DNA of 64,000 bases from Schistocerca nitens (lineage: Eukaryota; Arthropoda; Insecta; Orthoptera; Acrididae), in the NCBI RefSeq assembly GCF_023898315.1, contig NC_064621.1, positions 15,560,501 to 15,624,500 on the forward strand, in the 5' to 3' direction. Positions 54,479 through 64,000 of this stretch are shown here, piece by piece. The notes under the pieces are model-generated. The model saw nothing but the letters and a program-made list of their open reading frames with translations. It had not been told where the DNA came from and made no database searches. Positions within the stretch are counted from its first letter, which is position 1; the number at the start of each line of letters is the position of its first letter. The position numbers and the translations under genes are program-made.

Positions 54479-54850
54479 GTGTCAATGTTACAACTTCAGT
54501 GTCTTGATCTGATGTGGCAACATAGAAGTAGGCCCCTTAGACGCCTCCATACTCTGATGCTATTGGAATACGTGGTGTCTGTGGTAACACAGAGAACAGA
54601 ACTGGCGACTGTTCACGCTAGTGGTGGCTCTGTAATGGTGTGGGGCGTGTGCAGTTGGAGTGACAGGGGAGCCCTGATACGTCTCGATACGACTGTGACA
54701 GGTGACATCCTGTCTGATCACCTGCGTCCGTTCATGTCGAGTGTGCATTCCGACGGCCTTAGGGGCAACGTTTTACACCTCCACCTACTAAACAAAACTA
54801 CCACAACAGCTTACTTGCTGCAGCGGTGGATTACGACTAAAGCTCATTGA
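54479..54850 (+). pseudogene. Tc1-like transposase fragment
   Basis: The open frame contains GGSVMVWGVCSWSDRGALIR and LDTTVTGDILSDHLRPFMSS, typical of the central catalytic domain of one Tc1 lineage. HSDGLRGNVLHLHLLNKTTT follows where EFQQDNATPHT would be expected, so the second catalytic Asp is lost. No inverted repeats were found nearby and the C-terminal Glu region is absent. Different lineage from the intact Tc1 at 2.3 kb. Confidence 0.7.
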
Positions 54851-56029
54851 TACCTACAGTGATTGGAAGAAGACCGTAAATGAAAAGAAGTATTGAGACA
54901 TTCGTGTCCACTTAAGCTGATACACTAGCAGTTAAAATTGGTCAGTGTCAATTGGACTTGGCAATTCAGCAACGAGCTGCATGTTTGAGGAATTATTACC
55001 GTAGAGTCTAGTATCGATAAAACTTAGTTATCTAGCATTTATCTACCAGAGATGACCTTGTGATAGAAACTCGACTCGACAATGAAGACTGTATCTTTGT
55101 ATCAGCTTTGGGTGATTCTTAGATTGTGGAATACTGCTTACAGGAAACAATTTAAAGCTGTCTGTTACTTGATTTAAAAAAGCCACTTCGACAAAATTAC
55201 TTACTCAGTGAGATATTACAGAGAAGAAAATTATAACAATAAGAAACACACGAAAGCTTCTCATACAGGTCGTAAAACTTTCGAAAATTTTCCTAGAGCG
55301 CGAGAGAGACTAAAATAACGATTAATCCAGCCTCCAGCCAACCTACTGCTCATAGTTCTTACCCATCGCATTTATGCAGGAATGGGGAAACGCCTACACA
55401 ATGTTGTCAATGTGATGCTCTTGAAATTAAGCCACATCTCGTAGCTTTGAGGGCCCTATATACACATAATCACAGCGCAAAGGCAAGCACTGTCCAACAA
55501 AACATAAAATTATGGGACCTATTTAATAGCGTAGCAGTACGAATACCGGAGACAGCTCAGAAAGGTGAGGCTAGTCACAGACATCAAGTAAATCAGCTGA
55601 CACGTGCAAGAGCTTGTTCGGTGGCTGTAGCATGTCACGTCATGCACCATTAATCAGCTGGGTTGGCGAATGTCAGAACCGTCAACGGCAACATGGAACC
55701 ACCACAGATGGATTACATCCGACTGCCAGTATGATCTGCCACCATGCGTGTTAATCTGTAATGTCAGTGTACTACGGTGGATTACTGGAGTAGAAAAGGT
55801 AGTACTACGATCTAGTGGTGTTAGTATGCTACAGACCTTACTTGATAGGACGGGTTGAAGTCGTCTAATTGTAGAAAAATGTATATAAGACTTATTTTTG
55901 TAACAAAATAGAAGCAGTATCACCGTAAAAATTAAGAAGTACTCAGGAAACAAAGACAGGGAGCCAAGCGTTACATACGATTTGTTCAGAAATCAGACTT
56001 CAATGCTAAGAATTTAAGGATTTAGGTAG
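54851..56029. other. No gene recognised
   Basis: AT-rich DNA with short frames only. Nothing assignable. Confidence 0.55.
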
Positions 56030-56775
56030 TTACTGAGAGCCTTTCTCCAGTGGTATTTAATCTATAAAGTGAGCAAGTATTCAAGAAATCACAGAGAAAT
56101 CTGTAAGGGGAGAAGAAACAAATACTTTAAGGTTTGCCGTTTTCTTGTAATTAATGTCCGAGACCCAAAACACTGACCTGTTGAACGGAATGGATAGTGT
56201 CTAGAAAAGACGCTGTAAGATCAACATAAAGGAAAAATAAACTAAGATAATGGAGTGTAGACGAATAAAATCAGGTGTTTTTGACGGATTTAAGTTAGAA
56301 AATTGTACAATACAAGAAGCAAATGAATTTAGCTATTTGGGACGAAGAAAGAGGATGGAAAGAACAAACTGGCAATGTTAAGAAATATCTGAATGAATGA
56401 GAGAAATGTGTTAACGTAGCGTTAGGAAGTGTTTTCTGTATGTGTACGATAAGCCGTACAAAGAAGAGAAACTTCTGGAATGTTGTGGCGCAGAAGAATG
56501 CCAGAATTCAAGATAAGTAGGTACCAAATCGAATTGAGAAGAACAGAAATTTATGGCACAGTTTAAATAAAAGAAGAGTTAGGGTGACAGCGCACATTCT
56601 GAGGAATGGAATATTAGGTAACAGAGGGAAGTCTAGGGATAAAATTAATGGAGACAGGCCATTGCCTGACTACAGTTAGGATGTTGAAGTGGATGTAAGT
56701 GAAGAGACTTGCACAGGCTGATGACGAGAGTTGCAACAAAGCAGCCTCTGGTCTGAGCATCACACCAAGAACGTT
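56030..56775 (+). mobile_element. Old RTE LINE relic
   Basis: Reads SLSPVVFNL, then scattered matches to the intact RTE (TEWIVS, EANEFSYLGRR, CWRRRMPEFK-like), with many stops and small deletions. It ends LAQADDESCNKAASGLSIT-like at the expected 3' terminus. 5'-truncated within the reverse transcriptase. Much more diverged than the copy at 17.9 kb. Confidence 0.72.
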
Positions 56776-58484
56776 AACCTCGTAGTGGATAAAAACGACT
56801 TTCGACATTTGTACTCAAGCTTAGGAAATTATACAGTGGAATATAGCTGTTCAACGTGCTGGTGGCCATTTTATTGGTATTTTCTACTATTTAAAGATTA
56901 TAACGTCTCAAACGTAGCAGGCAGAAACGAAAGTTTTCCAGCATCCGGCTGCGAGAAAGTTTAATAAGTCACAGCTGAAGTGGGAAGCTGTGTACATTAA
57001 TTTTGAGAAACACCTGCTAGCATGTGATATGTTCAATAAGTTGCATTTAATCACTGCATTCCGATAAGAGCAGCTAAAGCTGTGAGATGTGAACCCTGAA
57101 CGTCAGAGATAGCAACCTGCCGTCATCTGGCGGTCGTATCTCACTGTGAGACCGTCTCATTGGGCCTATTTCCGTAAAACGCAAATTGATGACCGATTAT
57201 TGTAGAGCTGTTTTTTGGTGGAATATCAGTTAAATATACCATCAAACGATCAGTCCTTTGTAACACTGTATTATACGCGCGAGGAGAGAATGCGCAGTAG
57301 CAACTGAGTAGTGGATCATAAAATATTTGTAGATGAAAATGAAAGGTTGGCGTAATTACTGCATCTGAAATAAAGGGAAAAATGATGAGTTGTATTATAT
57401 TTTCAGCTTCGACGGTCGTCGCTGAACGCGAACGAGAGAGAATAGAGAAAATAACCACTATTCATGCAAATTAGGAGTAAATAGTTTTCGTGAGCTACAG
57501 CAAAGAATGGCTATACCGAAAAGAAATTTAGTATAATCACCACGCGGCGCGCTTAGAACATTAAAATGGCCTCAACTCAGAGTGAGCAGCTCAGGAAATT
57601 GTTCTTCGGGAATTGCAGGAATTCTGCGAGCAAAATTCAGTTAAAAGTTAAAACTTTCCGTCAGATCGGCTTCCGCATCGCTTTGGTTTTTCCTGTTCGA
57701 GGTATATTGAACTAACGGAATAATATTCCACAGTTATGCGTACGTTCCTGCCACGTGCACGCCTTCGACAAGCAAAGTAAGAACGAAGCGTAGACTGGTA
57801 ACGGACCTGTTAGCTGAGAATTTTAGTTATGCAAACCATGAAATTTGCACACCGTGTAAGGCTGATACGCAACTACAGAACTGAAAACAAATGACATATA
57901 CTTATTACTGACGGAGTAAAATGTGTGATATTTGACAACATACATCTTGAAGACTATGATACTGTTTGCGTGAGCTGGAGCACCACGAATGAAGTGTAAA
58001 GGTAATATGAAACTTATAGGATGACCAGAGCGGGCAATAAGGCGTCAATAGTTAGAATTTGGAGTTGCCCGTGCAGCGACATGGATAGGCTCCACAATAC
58101 GAACAATTCATCGAATTTTGAAAACACACTGTTTTTTGGCTTTCATAATTTTTAATTTTGCTTTGAAGGAAGTCTTCACCTCTCCCGCAGTTTGACTAAG
58201 TACTATTTTTTTTTGAAAACTGGACATAATTGGTAGTAAGGCGTTTTTTATAGAAAAAAATACTTTTTCAGGTTGTCACGAGCTGATTTATTATCTCAAG
58301 ATTACCGATTGCAGGCATTGTTGCCCCTGTTCCTAACATATTCGCAGTTACATTGTCGGCTGAATGGAACGAAGTTCTACAACAGTCCGCCATTCTCTTA
58401 CGAACTGTGACGAAATATGTAACTAAGAAATTTAAAAAAAGAAAAACATGTCGTACATAAGTATTACCATGTTCATTGTCATAC
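56776..58484. other. No gene recognised
   Basis: AT-rich DNA. No coding, RNA or repeat-end signal recognised. Confidence 0.55.
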
Positions 58485-58812
58485 AGGTACTTATCGCATT
58501 TGTGGTCCTACAGTAGAATGCTGAAGATTAGATGGACAGTTTCGATAACTAATGAGGATGTACTGAGTCGAGTTGGTTGGAAAAGCGAAACGTAAGACAC
58601 AGCTTGACTGAAATAAGCGATCTGCGTGTAGGACACGTTCTAACGCATCAAAAATAGTCAATTTGACAGTGAAGTGTTGAGGAAGAATTATAGAAGGAAA
58701 CGAAGCTTCAAATACAGCAAGCAGTTTCAAGTGAGTGTGCGTTGCGGTAGTTACGCAGAGACTAAGATTCTTGCATAGGCTAAATAGTGTGTAGACCTGC
58801 ATAAAACCAATC
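58485..58812 (+). mobile_element. Old RTE LINE 3' fragment
   Basis: RMLKIRWTVSITNEDVLSRV at about 58515-58575 matches RMLKIRWVDHITNEEVLNRI of the intact RTE. The sequence continues with decayed C-terminal homology to near 58812. Stops throughout. Confidence 0.72.
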
Positions 58813-58866
58813 TTCGTAGCAAAGGCGTCAACAATAACGATACACTCAACGACTATATCATATATA

Positions 58867-59701
58867 CGACGGGCATTCAATGCACCACTTTTTTCTGAAA
58901 GGACGTTGGTTTTGTTCACAATTCCAATACATCATGTTACTCCCCACTCTTTTGGCTACAAAACGCTATTTTTTACCATAATATCCGTTGAATGCGACGG
59001 TCTTACTCCACCTCACTGAGAGGAACGGCCTGTATTTCCACATGGTACAACTCTACTGGTCGATGTCGATTTTTCATAGCCTGTGACGATGTTCGACACA
59101 AAAAGCGTCACGACCAGCCTCGAAACGCCCAAGTAATTCCACACAGATGGCCCTTCGTTGTTCTTTACAGTCTTCTGGCGAGAAACGCTGTGGGCACACA
59201 CCTTCGAGAACTCCACCTGGTGGACGAGTGTGTCAGCACTCCCAAGAGTGAGTCCATTTGTCTGAGTGTGACCTGTAAATCACTTCGAATGAGGGTGTCC
59301 ATACGTTCCAACATTACAAGAGTCATAGCTGTGTGCGACCGGGCGGCACGCTGGAGATCGGACGGATTTATGCGACCTTTTTGCGATGACAGACTCCTCT
59401 CACAACAGCACAATGTGCTTTTGTTCATTGCTAGGCCTCCGTAGACATTCTGCAAGCGCCTTTGAACATCTGCGATGGTTTGTTTTTTTCGCCTAAATAA
59501 AAAGCAACTCTGCTTGGAGCGAACGTCCGGTACAGTCGCCATTTTGAAAGATACGTATACCGTCACCACCTATCGGAATTTCATGAAATTATAGCAGATG
59601 AAGAGGGAATTTTCCACGATGTCTCACAACAAATTCCGTATTGTTTTGACCAAAACTGGTCGAGGACAAAAACTGTTGCATTACTTACTGAACACGTCTG
59701 G
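58867..59701 (-). mobile_element. Internally deleted mariner
   Basis: An 835-bp element with decayed inverted ends: CGACGGGCATTCAATGCACC at left, and complement of ACTTACTGAACACGTCTGG at right. TA lies on both sides (58865-58866, 59702-59703). The minus strand encodes MATVPDVRSKQ ... TIADVQRRLQNVYGG, the N-terminus of the same mariner lineage as 50.4 kb, to about CVELLGRFEAGRDAF. It then joins the C-terminus (RWSKTVAFNGYYGKK). The catalytic core is missing. This is a non-autonomous deletion derivative with further stops. Confidence 0.85.
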
Positions 59702-59703
59702 TA

Positions 59704-60287
59704 CATACCAACTTCTACACTAAGACACACACACTAGAGTTTCACACTCGTATCTTTGTCTTGAACATTATGTGTCAGAATCACCTTAGAAATAGTTCAG
59801 GAGTCTGATGGATAACCTTGGTTGTAAAGCAAGTGCCAGAGCTACCAACCACTTCTATCTGAATTGACGGTGATTCTGTAGTGGATCAGAACTGGAACAG
59901 GTCGTTCCACCATTCAATCTACAGAATGAAAAGTTACAGATAATTTATTGCTTAGGTGGACTACGAAGCACATTTCAAACGGCTGCATTAGCTGTTCATA
60001 CAGGTGTTTCCGGGGCCTGCGCATGTTTGACATAGTTCTCTGCGTTTTAACGCTGCGCAAGACATCCGCATACGAGTTCAGGTTACAAAATTCTCGGTGC
60101 AGTACAGATATAAAAGAAATATTACTCACATTTCTGTTTTATTGATATGTGTTGCACAATATCTACGTTAGCCCTTAGATTAATAGGCAGAGCAGTTATG
60201 TTTCACACCGCTTTTTATAGTAGTCATTTATGTGTAAAGGTACAGCTTGTTGCAGAAACCCGACCTGACTAGTGCCGAGATTGAATC
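59704..60287. other. No gene recognised
   Basis: Spacer between two mariner copies. Nothing assignable. Confidence 0.55.
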
Positions 60288-60289
60288 TA

Positions 60290-61418
60290 AGAGGCGTGTT
60301 TTTTATGCAAGGTCCTTTTTTTGTAGACACTAGTAGTTCGCGTGCATAACGCAACGAGCGCGTGCATTGTGTACCCCTCAGTTCCAGCTCTGTAGCTAAC
60401 CTGTACGGTTCTGTTCTGGGCTTTCAAAAGTTTTAAGTCTATCAACTCGTCCGCCGCGTGTGAGGTTCGCTCAGTGATACGGTTTTGTCAGCAAGGAACC
60501 TGTCTGCTGCAGAAATTCATCGACAGATTTGCGAAGTGTACGGTGATACTGTTATGAGTGAAAGCAAAGTGCTTAAGTGGGTACGAGAATTCAAAGATGG
60601 CCGTGACAACGTCCATGATGAGGACCGCTTCGGTCGCCCTTCTTTTATTACAGACGATTTGGTGGCTTCAGTTGAAGTGAGAATTCGTGAGAACACGCGC
60701 TTCACAATAACAGGTCTCTAAAACGAATTTCCTGACGTACTTTACAACATTGTTTCTGAACATTTAAAGTTCAGGAAACTGTGCTCCCATGGGATCCCGA
60801 AACTCCTAACAGAGGACCATAAAAGCCAAAGGATTGAGTGTGCGATCAAGTTCTTGAGTCGTTATCACGAAGAAGGTGACGGCTTCTTGAGTCAGATCGT
60901 AACTGGAGACGAAACATGAGTTTCGCATATCACGCCCGAATTGAAGCAACAGAGCATGGAATGGAGACACACACAGTTGCTGTAAAAGTGATGGCCAAAC
61001 AGACTCTGTCCCAGCGCGATTCAAAACAAATGACGCGGCATGCTGGCAAAGGGAATTGTCCTTCTCCATGACAATGCAAGACCTCACGCTGCAAGTCAGA
61101 CCAGCGATTTATTGTACAGTTTTGGCTGGGAAGTTTTAGAGCACCCAGACTACAGTCCTGATCTTGGGCCGAGCGATTACCATCTGTTCGTCCACCTCAA
61201 ACAACCCCTCAGTGGCAATCGTTACAATGATGACGACTACGTGAAAACGGCAGCGAACTCTTGGTTATCGGAGCAGGCGGGGAGTTTTTATGAAGAGGGC
61301 GATTTAAATTGGTTAAGAGGTATGATACGTGTTTCAACAAACTTGGCAACTATGTCGAAAAATAGAGTAAAGTATGCACTTTATGAAAATAGATTTACTT
61401 TTTTGAAATAACCTTTCG
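60290..61418 (+). mobile_element. Second-lineage mariner, decayed
   Basis: The left end AGAGGCGTGTTTTTTATGCA follows TA (60288-60289). The right end TTTTTGAAATAACCTTTCG is at 61400-61418, where the following TA has become TT. About 1.13 kb, shorter than a full copy because central sequence is missing. It belongs to a different mariner lineage from the 50.4-kb element, judged by protein sequence. Confidence 0.8.
60440..61411 (+). pseudogene. mariner transposase remnant (DD34D)
   Basis: The N-terminus LSARNLSAAEIHRQICEVYG and WVREFKDGRDNVHDEDRFGR is intact to a stop at 60719-60721. After it come VTGDET* (the conserved Trp codon is TGA, 60917-60919) and ITPELKQQSMEWRHT. A deletion removes roughly 40 residues. 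IVLLHDNARPHAASQ and YSPDLGPSDYHLF (34 residues between the Asp pair) follow, and the C-terminus ends at 61411. Multiple stops make it non-functional. Confidence 0.85.
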
Positions 61419-62920
61419 TTGTCTACTTATGTTCAAACGGACCTACATGGCTCGTAGAACCGTTAGTGTCGCAGTGTAGTGCTATACACACTAGACCACC
61501 ACGACCACAGGGGTTTATGTGTACTTCGTTCAAACTGGAGAACCAGAATATCGAGCCCTCTTAAAAGTCCTAATTTAGGTCGCTTTATTGTTGACGGTCT
61601 TCCATCCAGGTTGCTAAGTGCTTTACAAAGATGGCGTAGGTCGGTTGAGAATGATTTAAGTCAAGGATGTCCCAAAGCGGCGAGCGTCATGGTTGCGTGC
61701 TGCTGGTCGTGCACCAAATAACTCGTAATCTGATTGCTTATCAATTTGCGACAGAGTTATAGCTTACACTCTCAGGCTGCAACAGCGTTTCTTTACTAAA
61801 GGCTACCGCTTTCGCAGAATCAGTGCTCCATTTGTAGACATTTTACCGTGGCAATTAAGCTTACATAGGAAATGATAAGGTAGACGACATCATGATAACT
61901 AGAAACTGGTAACTCATCCTGTACAAGTTATTTAATCAGCAATCGATCGTCATTCGGTGTTCCTGCATTTTGCTACACTTTTAGATCTTTGAAACATGTC
62001 TGTACAGAACAGCATCGTCCGCAAGGAGCCTGACAGTCTGTCTTGTTTACCAACAAAATGTAAGAAAATACCGAGTTGTGTTTTACGGCAAACTCACTGC
62101 TTTCGACGTTGTATTATTGTGTAAAGGAGCATAGAATGTTGGCGGAATCGACGCATAGCGCGGTAAGAAAATTCCCACTTGCTGCAATGAATGTTCTGTG
62201 AAGAGACGAGGTCCTTCACAGGCCGTTGCAGTTGCACGATGCGACGCAGAAGCCGTGCAGCGCTGCCAGGCTGCATCAGGGTCCGCCGGTCACCTCCTGG
62301 ACCGTTGACTCAAATGGGGCGGAAAGGTCTCGGCAGACACAACCCACGCTGCCGCAAGTAATGCATTGACATGTTGTCTACTTTTCCAAACGCTTCCGTT
62401 TCAGTTTCTAAATTTAATTTGAGCTGACAGCGAATGATTATTCAAATGCACTCGGCTTTGCCATGACTGTGTCGACTTAATGACGTCACACTTAATGAGC
62501 AGAATGCGGATGAAGCGAAGTTGTGTGCGGCAGACAGCATCGAGGAGGGGCTGATGTGCAATGTGTGATGCAACTGTTACGTCAGTGTTTTCATTTAAAA
62601 TAATTCGGTAGCAGTAAAACAGAAGTAAGCTATTTTGGAATATTTGTAGGTATAGTGTATGACTGTTACTCATCTACGTATGCATTTACAATCTGGAAAC
62701 CATTGTTTAGTGTTTTGCTGTTAAGTGCAAATTTTACATTCTTCCCGTTAGAGCTCAGATGAAGCGCGGGAAGAATGTTTGTTTAAATGCCTCTGTGGGA
62801 GCTGTAATTCACCTAATCACTTCTTCGCGATCCCTACGGGAACGACATATGGGGAATTGCAATATGTTACTAGATTCCTAACTTAAAACTAGTTCTTGAA
62901 ACTTTGTGAGTGGGATTTCA
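61419..62920. other. Mostly unassigned
   Basis: Apart from the short LINE scrap at 61925-62062, I see no feature. A 62.20-62.29 kb patch is GC-rich without a recognisable frame. Confidence 0.5.
61925..62062 (-). mobile_element. Short LINE RT scrap
   Basis: The minus strand reads TVRLLADDAVLYRHVSKI (about 62030-61975), the RT active-site context of the jockey-type family seen at 50.2-52.2 kb. Nothing longer is recoverable. Confidence 0.55.
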
Positions 62921-63122
62921 TGCCGGCCGGTGTGGCCGAGCGCTTCTAGGCGCTTCAGTCTGGAACCGCGCGACCGCTACGGTCGCAGGTTCGAATCCTG
63001 CCTCGGGCATGGATGTGTGTGATGTCCTTAGGTTAGTTAGGTTTAAGTAGTTCTAAGTTCTAGGGGACTGATGACCTCAGATGTTAAGTCCCATAGTGCT
63101 CAGAGCCATTTGAACCATTTTT
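62921..63122 (+). mobile_element. Full-length tRNA-Leu-type SINE with 10-bp target duplication
   Basis: Begins TGCCGGCCGGTGTGGCCGAG. It has a long variable arm (CGACCGCTACGGTCG) and T arm GGTTCGAATCC, so the ancestor is a class II tRNA, probably Leu. The body ends CATAGTGCTCAGAGCCATTT and a T-rich tail. TGGGATTTCA flanks it at 62911-62920 and 63123-63132. I recognise it as one of the most abundant locust SINEs. A 3' stub of it lies at 52.85 kb. Confidence 0.95.
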
Positions 63123-63132
63123 TGGGATTTCA

Positions 63133-64000
63133 CGGGATGGTTTGCGTCTGTTTTCAAACCTCTGCAAGTTTTTCGGCATCATCGTCACGCTCTCCAGTGT
63201 ATCAAACATACATGTGACCATTTCTGCTGCCCTTGTTTGTAGGCGTTCAGTATCCGCTGCTGATCCTTTGTGGTACGAATCCAACACACTTGAGCAGTAT
63301 ACTAAGGTTGCTTGCACGAGTGTTTTATAAGCAATTTTCTTTGCAAACTAACACTACTTTCACACTTTCGTGTTAAAGGACCGAATTCATCCTCCGGATT
63401 TATCTACATTTTAGAATATATGATCGTTCCAGTTAATATCCCTATAAATTTTTACACCCAAGTGCTTCTATAAGTTGACTGATTACATCCGAGCTCACTG
63501 ATATTGCAGTCACAGGACACTACGTTTTCTTTCCTTTTGTGAATAGCACAATTTTACAGTTTTGAACACATAAAGCGAGCTGCTTGTCTTTCCACCACTT
63601 ATAAATCTTTTCAAGATGTGTCAGAACGTTACCGCATTTCTTTTAAGACTGTACGTAATTACAGGTCACGGGATCATCTCCGAAATTCCTCAGGTTATTA
63701 TTAATATTGTCTGCGAAGTAATGAATTTGCATCATGAATAGCAAAGGTCTTAACACATTTCTCTGGGACACGTCTGAAGTTACTTCTACATGTGTCTATG
63801 ATTCCTTCCTGGATAACATGCTTCATTCTCCATGGTAAGAAATCGTCTATCCAATTTTCATTACAGCTGGAAATGAAGAGTACACAAGTATTACATACTT
63901 CTTCTTTGGTTATTGGTAACGCAACATTAAAGTCGCCTCTAATCACAGATCCTCTTCTGCTCCACTTTACATATTTGATAAAAAACACGTTAGCTAATTG
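63133..64000 (-). mobile_element. LINE RT relic running off the window
   Basis: Minus-strand traces: YCSSVLDSYHKGSAADTERL and RAAEMVTCMF (about 63290-63195), the C-terminal motif of the jockey-type family; KIYKWWKDKQLAL (about 63580-63610); and IDDFLPWRMKHVIQEG (about 63840-63790) in the pre-active-site region. Frames are broken between these. It continues past 64000. Confidence 0.6.

Noticed and set aside
61440..61530. Possible extra tRNA-derived SINE on the minus strand
   Set aside because: Only a weak A-box-like stretch is visible, with no B box, body or target duplication.

Overview
The window looks like an accessory, repeat-dense stretch of a large insect genome, most likely an orthopteran close to the locust genus Schistocerca. 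I infer this from the repeats, several of which I recognise as locust/grasshopper families: tRNA-derived SINEs, a TA-flanked Tc1 element with CACTCCTGGAAAT ends, and an RTE LINE with a CAA-repeat 3' tail. I find no convincing single-copy host gene and no operon-like organisation. The host candidates are three CpG-rich islands (about 11.9-12.5, 15.9-16.2 and 52.5-52.8 kb) and one exon-like psq-HTH fragment at 53.2 kb. The window is probably intergenic or intronic.

Layout, 0-20 kb. A minus-strand RTE-like LINE with a tRNA-Met-like leader enters from the left edge. An apparently intact Tc1-like transposon lies at 2.29-3.71 kb, and a SINE with perfect target duplications at 3.97-4.24 kb. A nearly full-length two-ORF jockey/CR1-like LINE fills 4.4-9.9 kb. 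Its ORF2 is split by a fold-back, tRNA-containing repeat at 6.75-7.20 kb. A CpG island follows at 12 kb. At 15.5-19.1 kb there is a SINE, an exon-like CpG segment, a Tc1 relic split by another SINE, and an RTE relic carrying a second copy of the fold-back family.

Layout, 20-45 kb. Degraded LINE sequence (19.3-20.5 kb) is followed by a 419-bp palindromic element (22.2-22.6 kb) and 3.5 kb of unassigned DNA. A decayed R1-clade LINE at about 26.1-31.6 kb has lost its RT fingers and palm. The largest structure is an LTR retrotransposon at 33.118-44.680 kb. It has 1.3-kb LTRs, a 4-bp target duplication ATAG, a tRNA primer site and one intact 632-codon gag. The 3.35 kb where pol should be has no recognisable coding sequence. 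A complete RTE LINE with an open 987-codon ORF sits inside its 3' LTR.

Layout, 45-64 kb. There is a (GA)n tract, a LINE C-terminal fragment fused in frame to a SINE remnant, and a 1.5-kb 37-bp minisatellite with higher-order structure (48.03-49.50 kb). Beyond it lie three mariner copies (one with a single frameshift, one internally deleted, one stop-ridden), an old Tc1 relic, two old RTE relics, and minus-strand LINE RT relics. One of those relics is split exactly by a mariner. A full tRNA-Leu-type SINE lies at 62.9 kb.

How the parts relate. This is a record of successive transposition. Autonomous LINEs (RTE, jockey/CR1-like) could supply enzymes for the SINEs. The gag-only LTR element would need pol from a relative elsewhere. 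The Tc1 and mariner families have left both complete and deleted copies. The insertion order can be read directly from nesting: LINE then fold-back repeat; Tc1 then SINE; RTE relic then fold-back repeat; LTR element then RTE; LINE relic then mariner.
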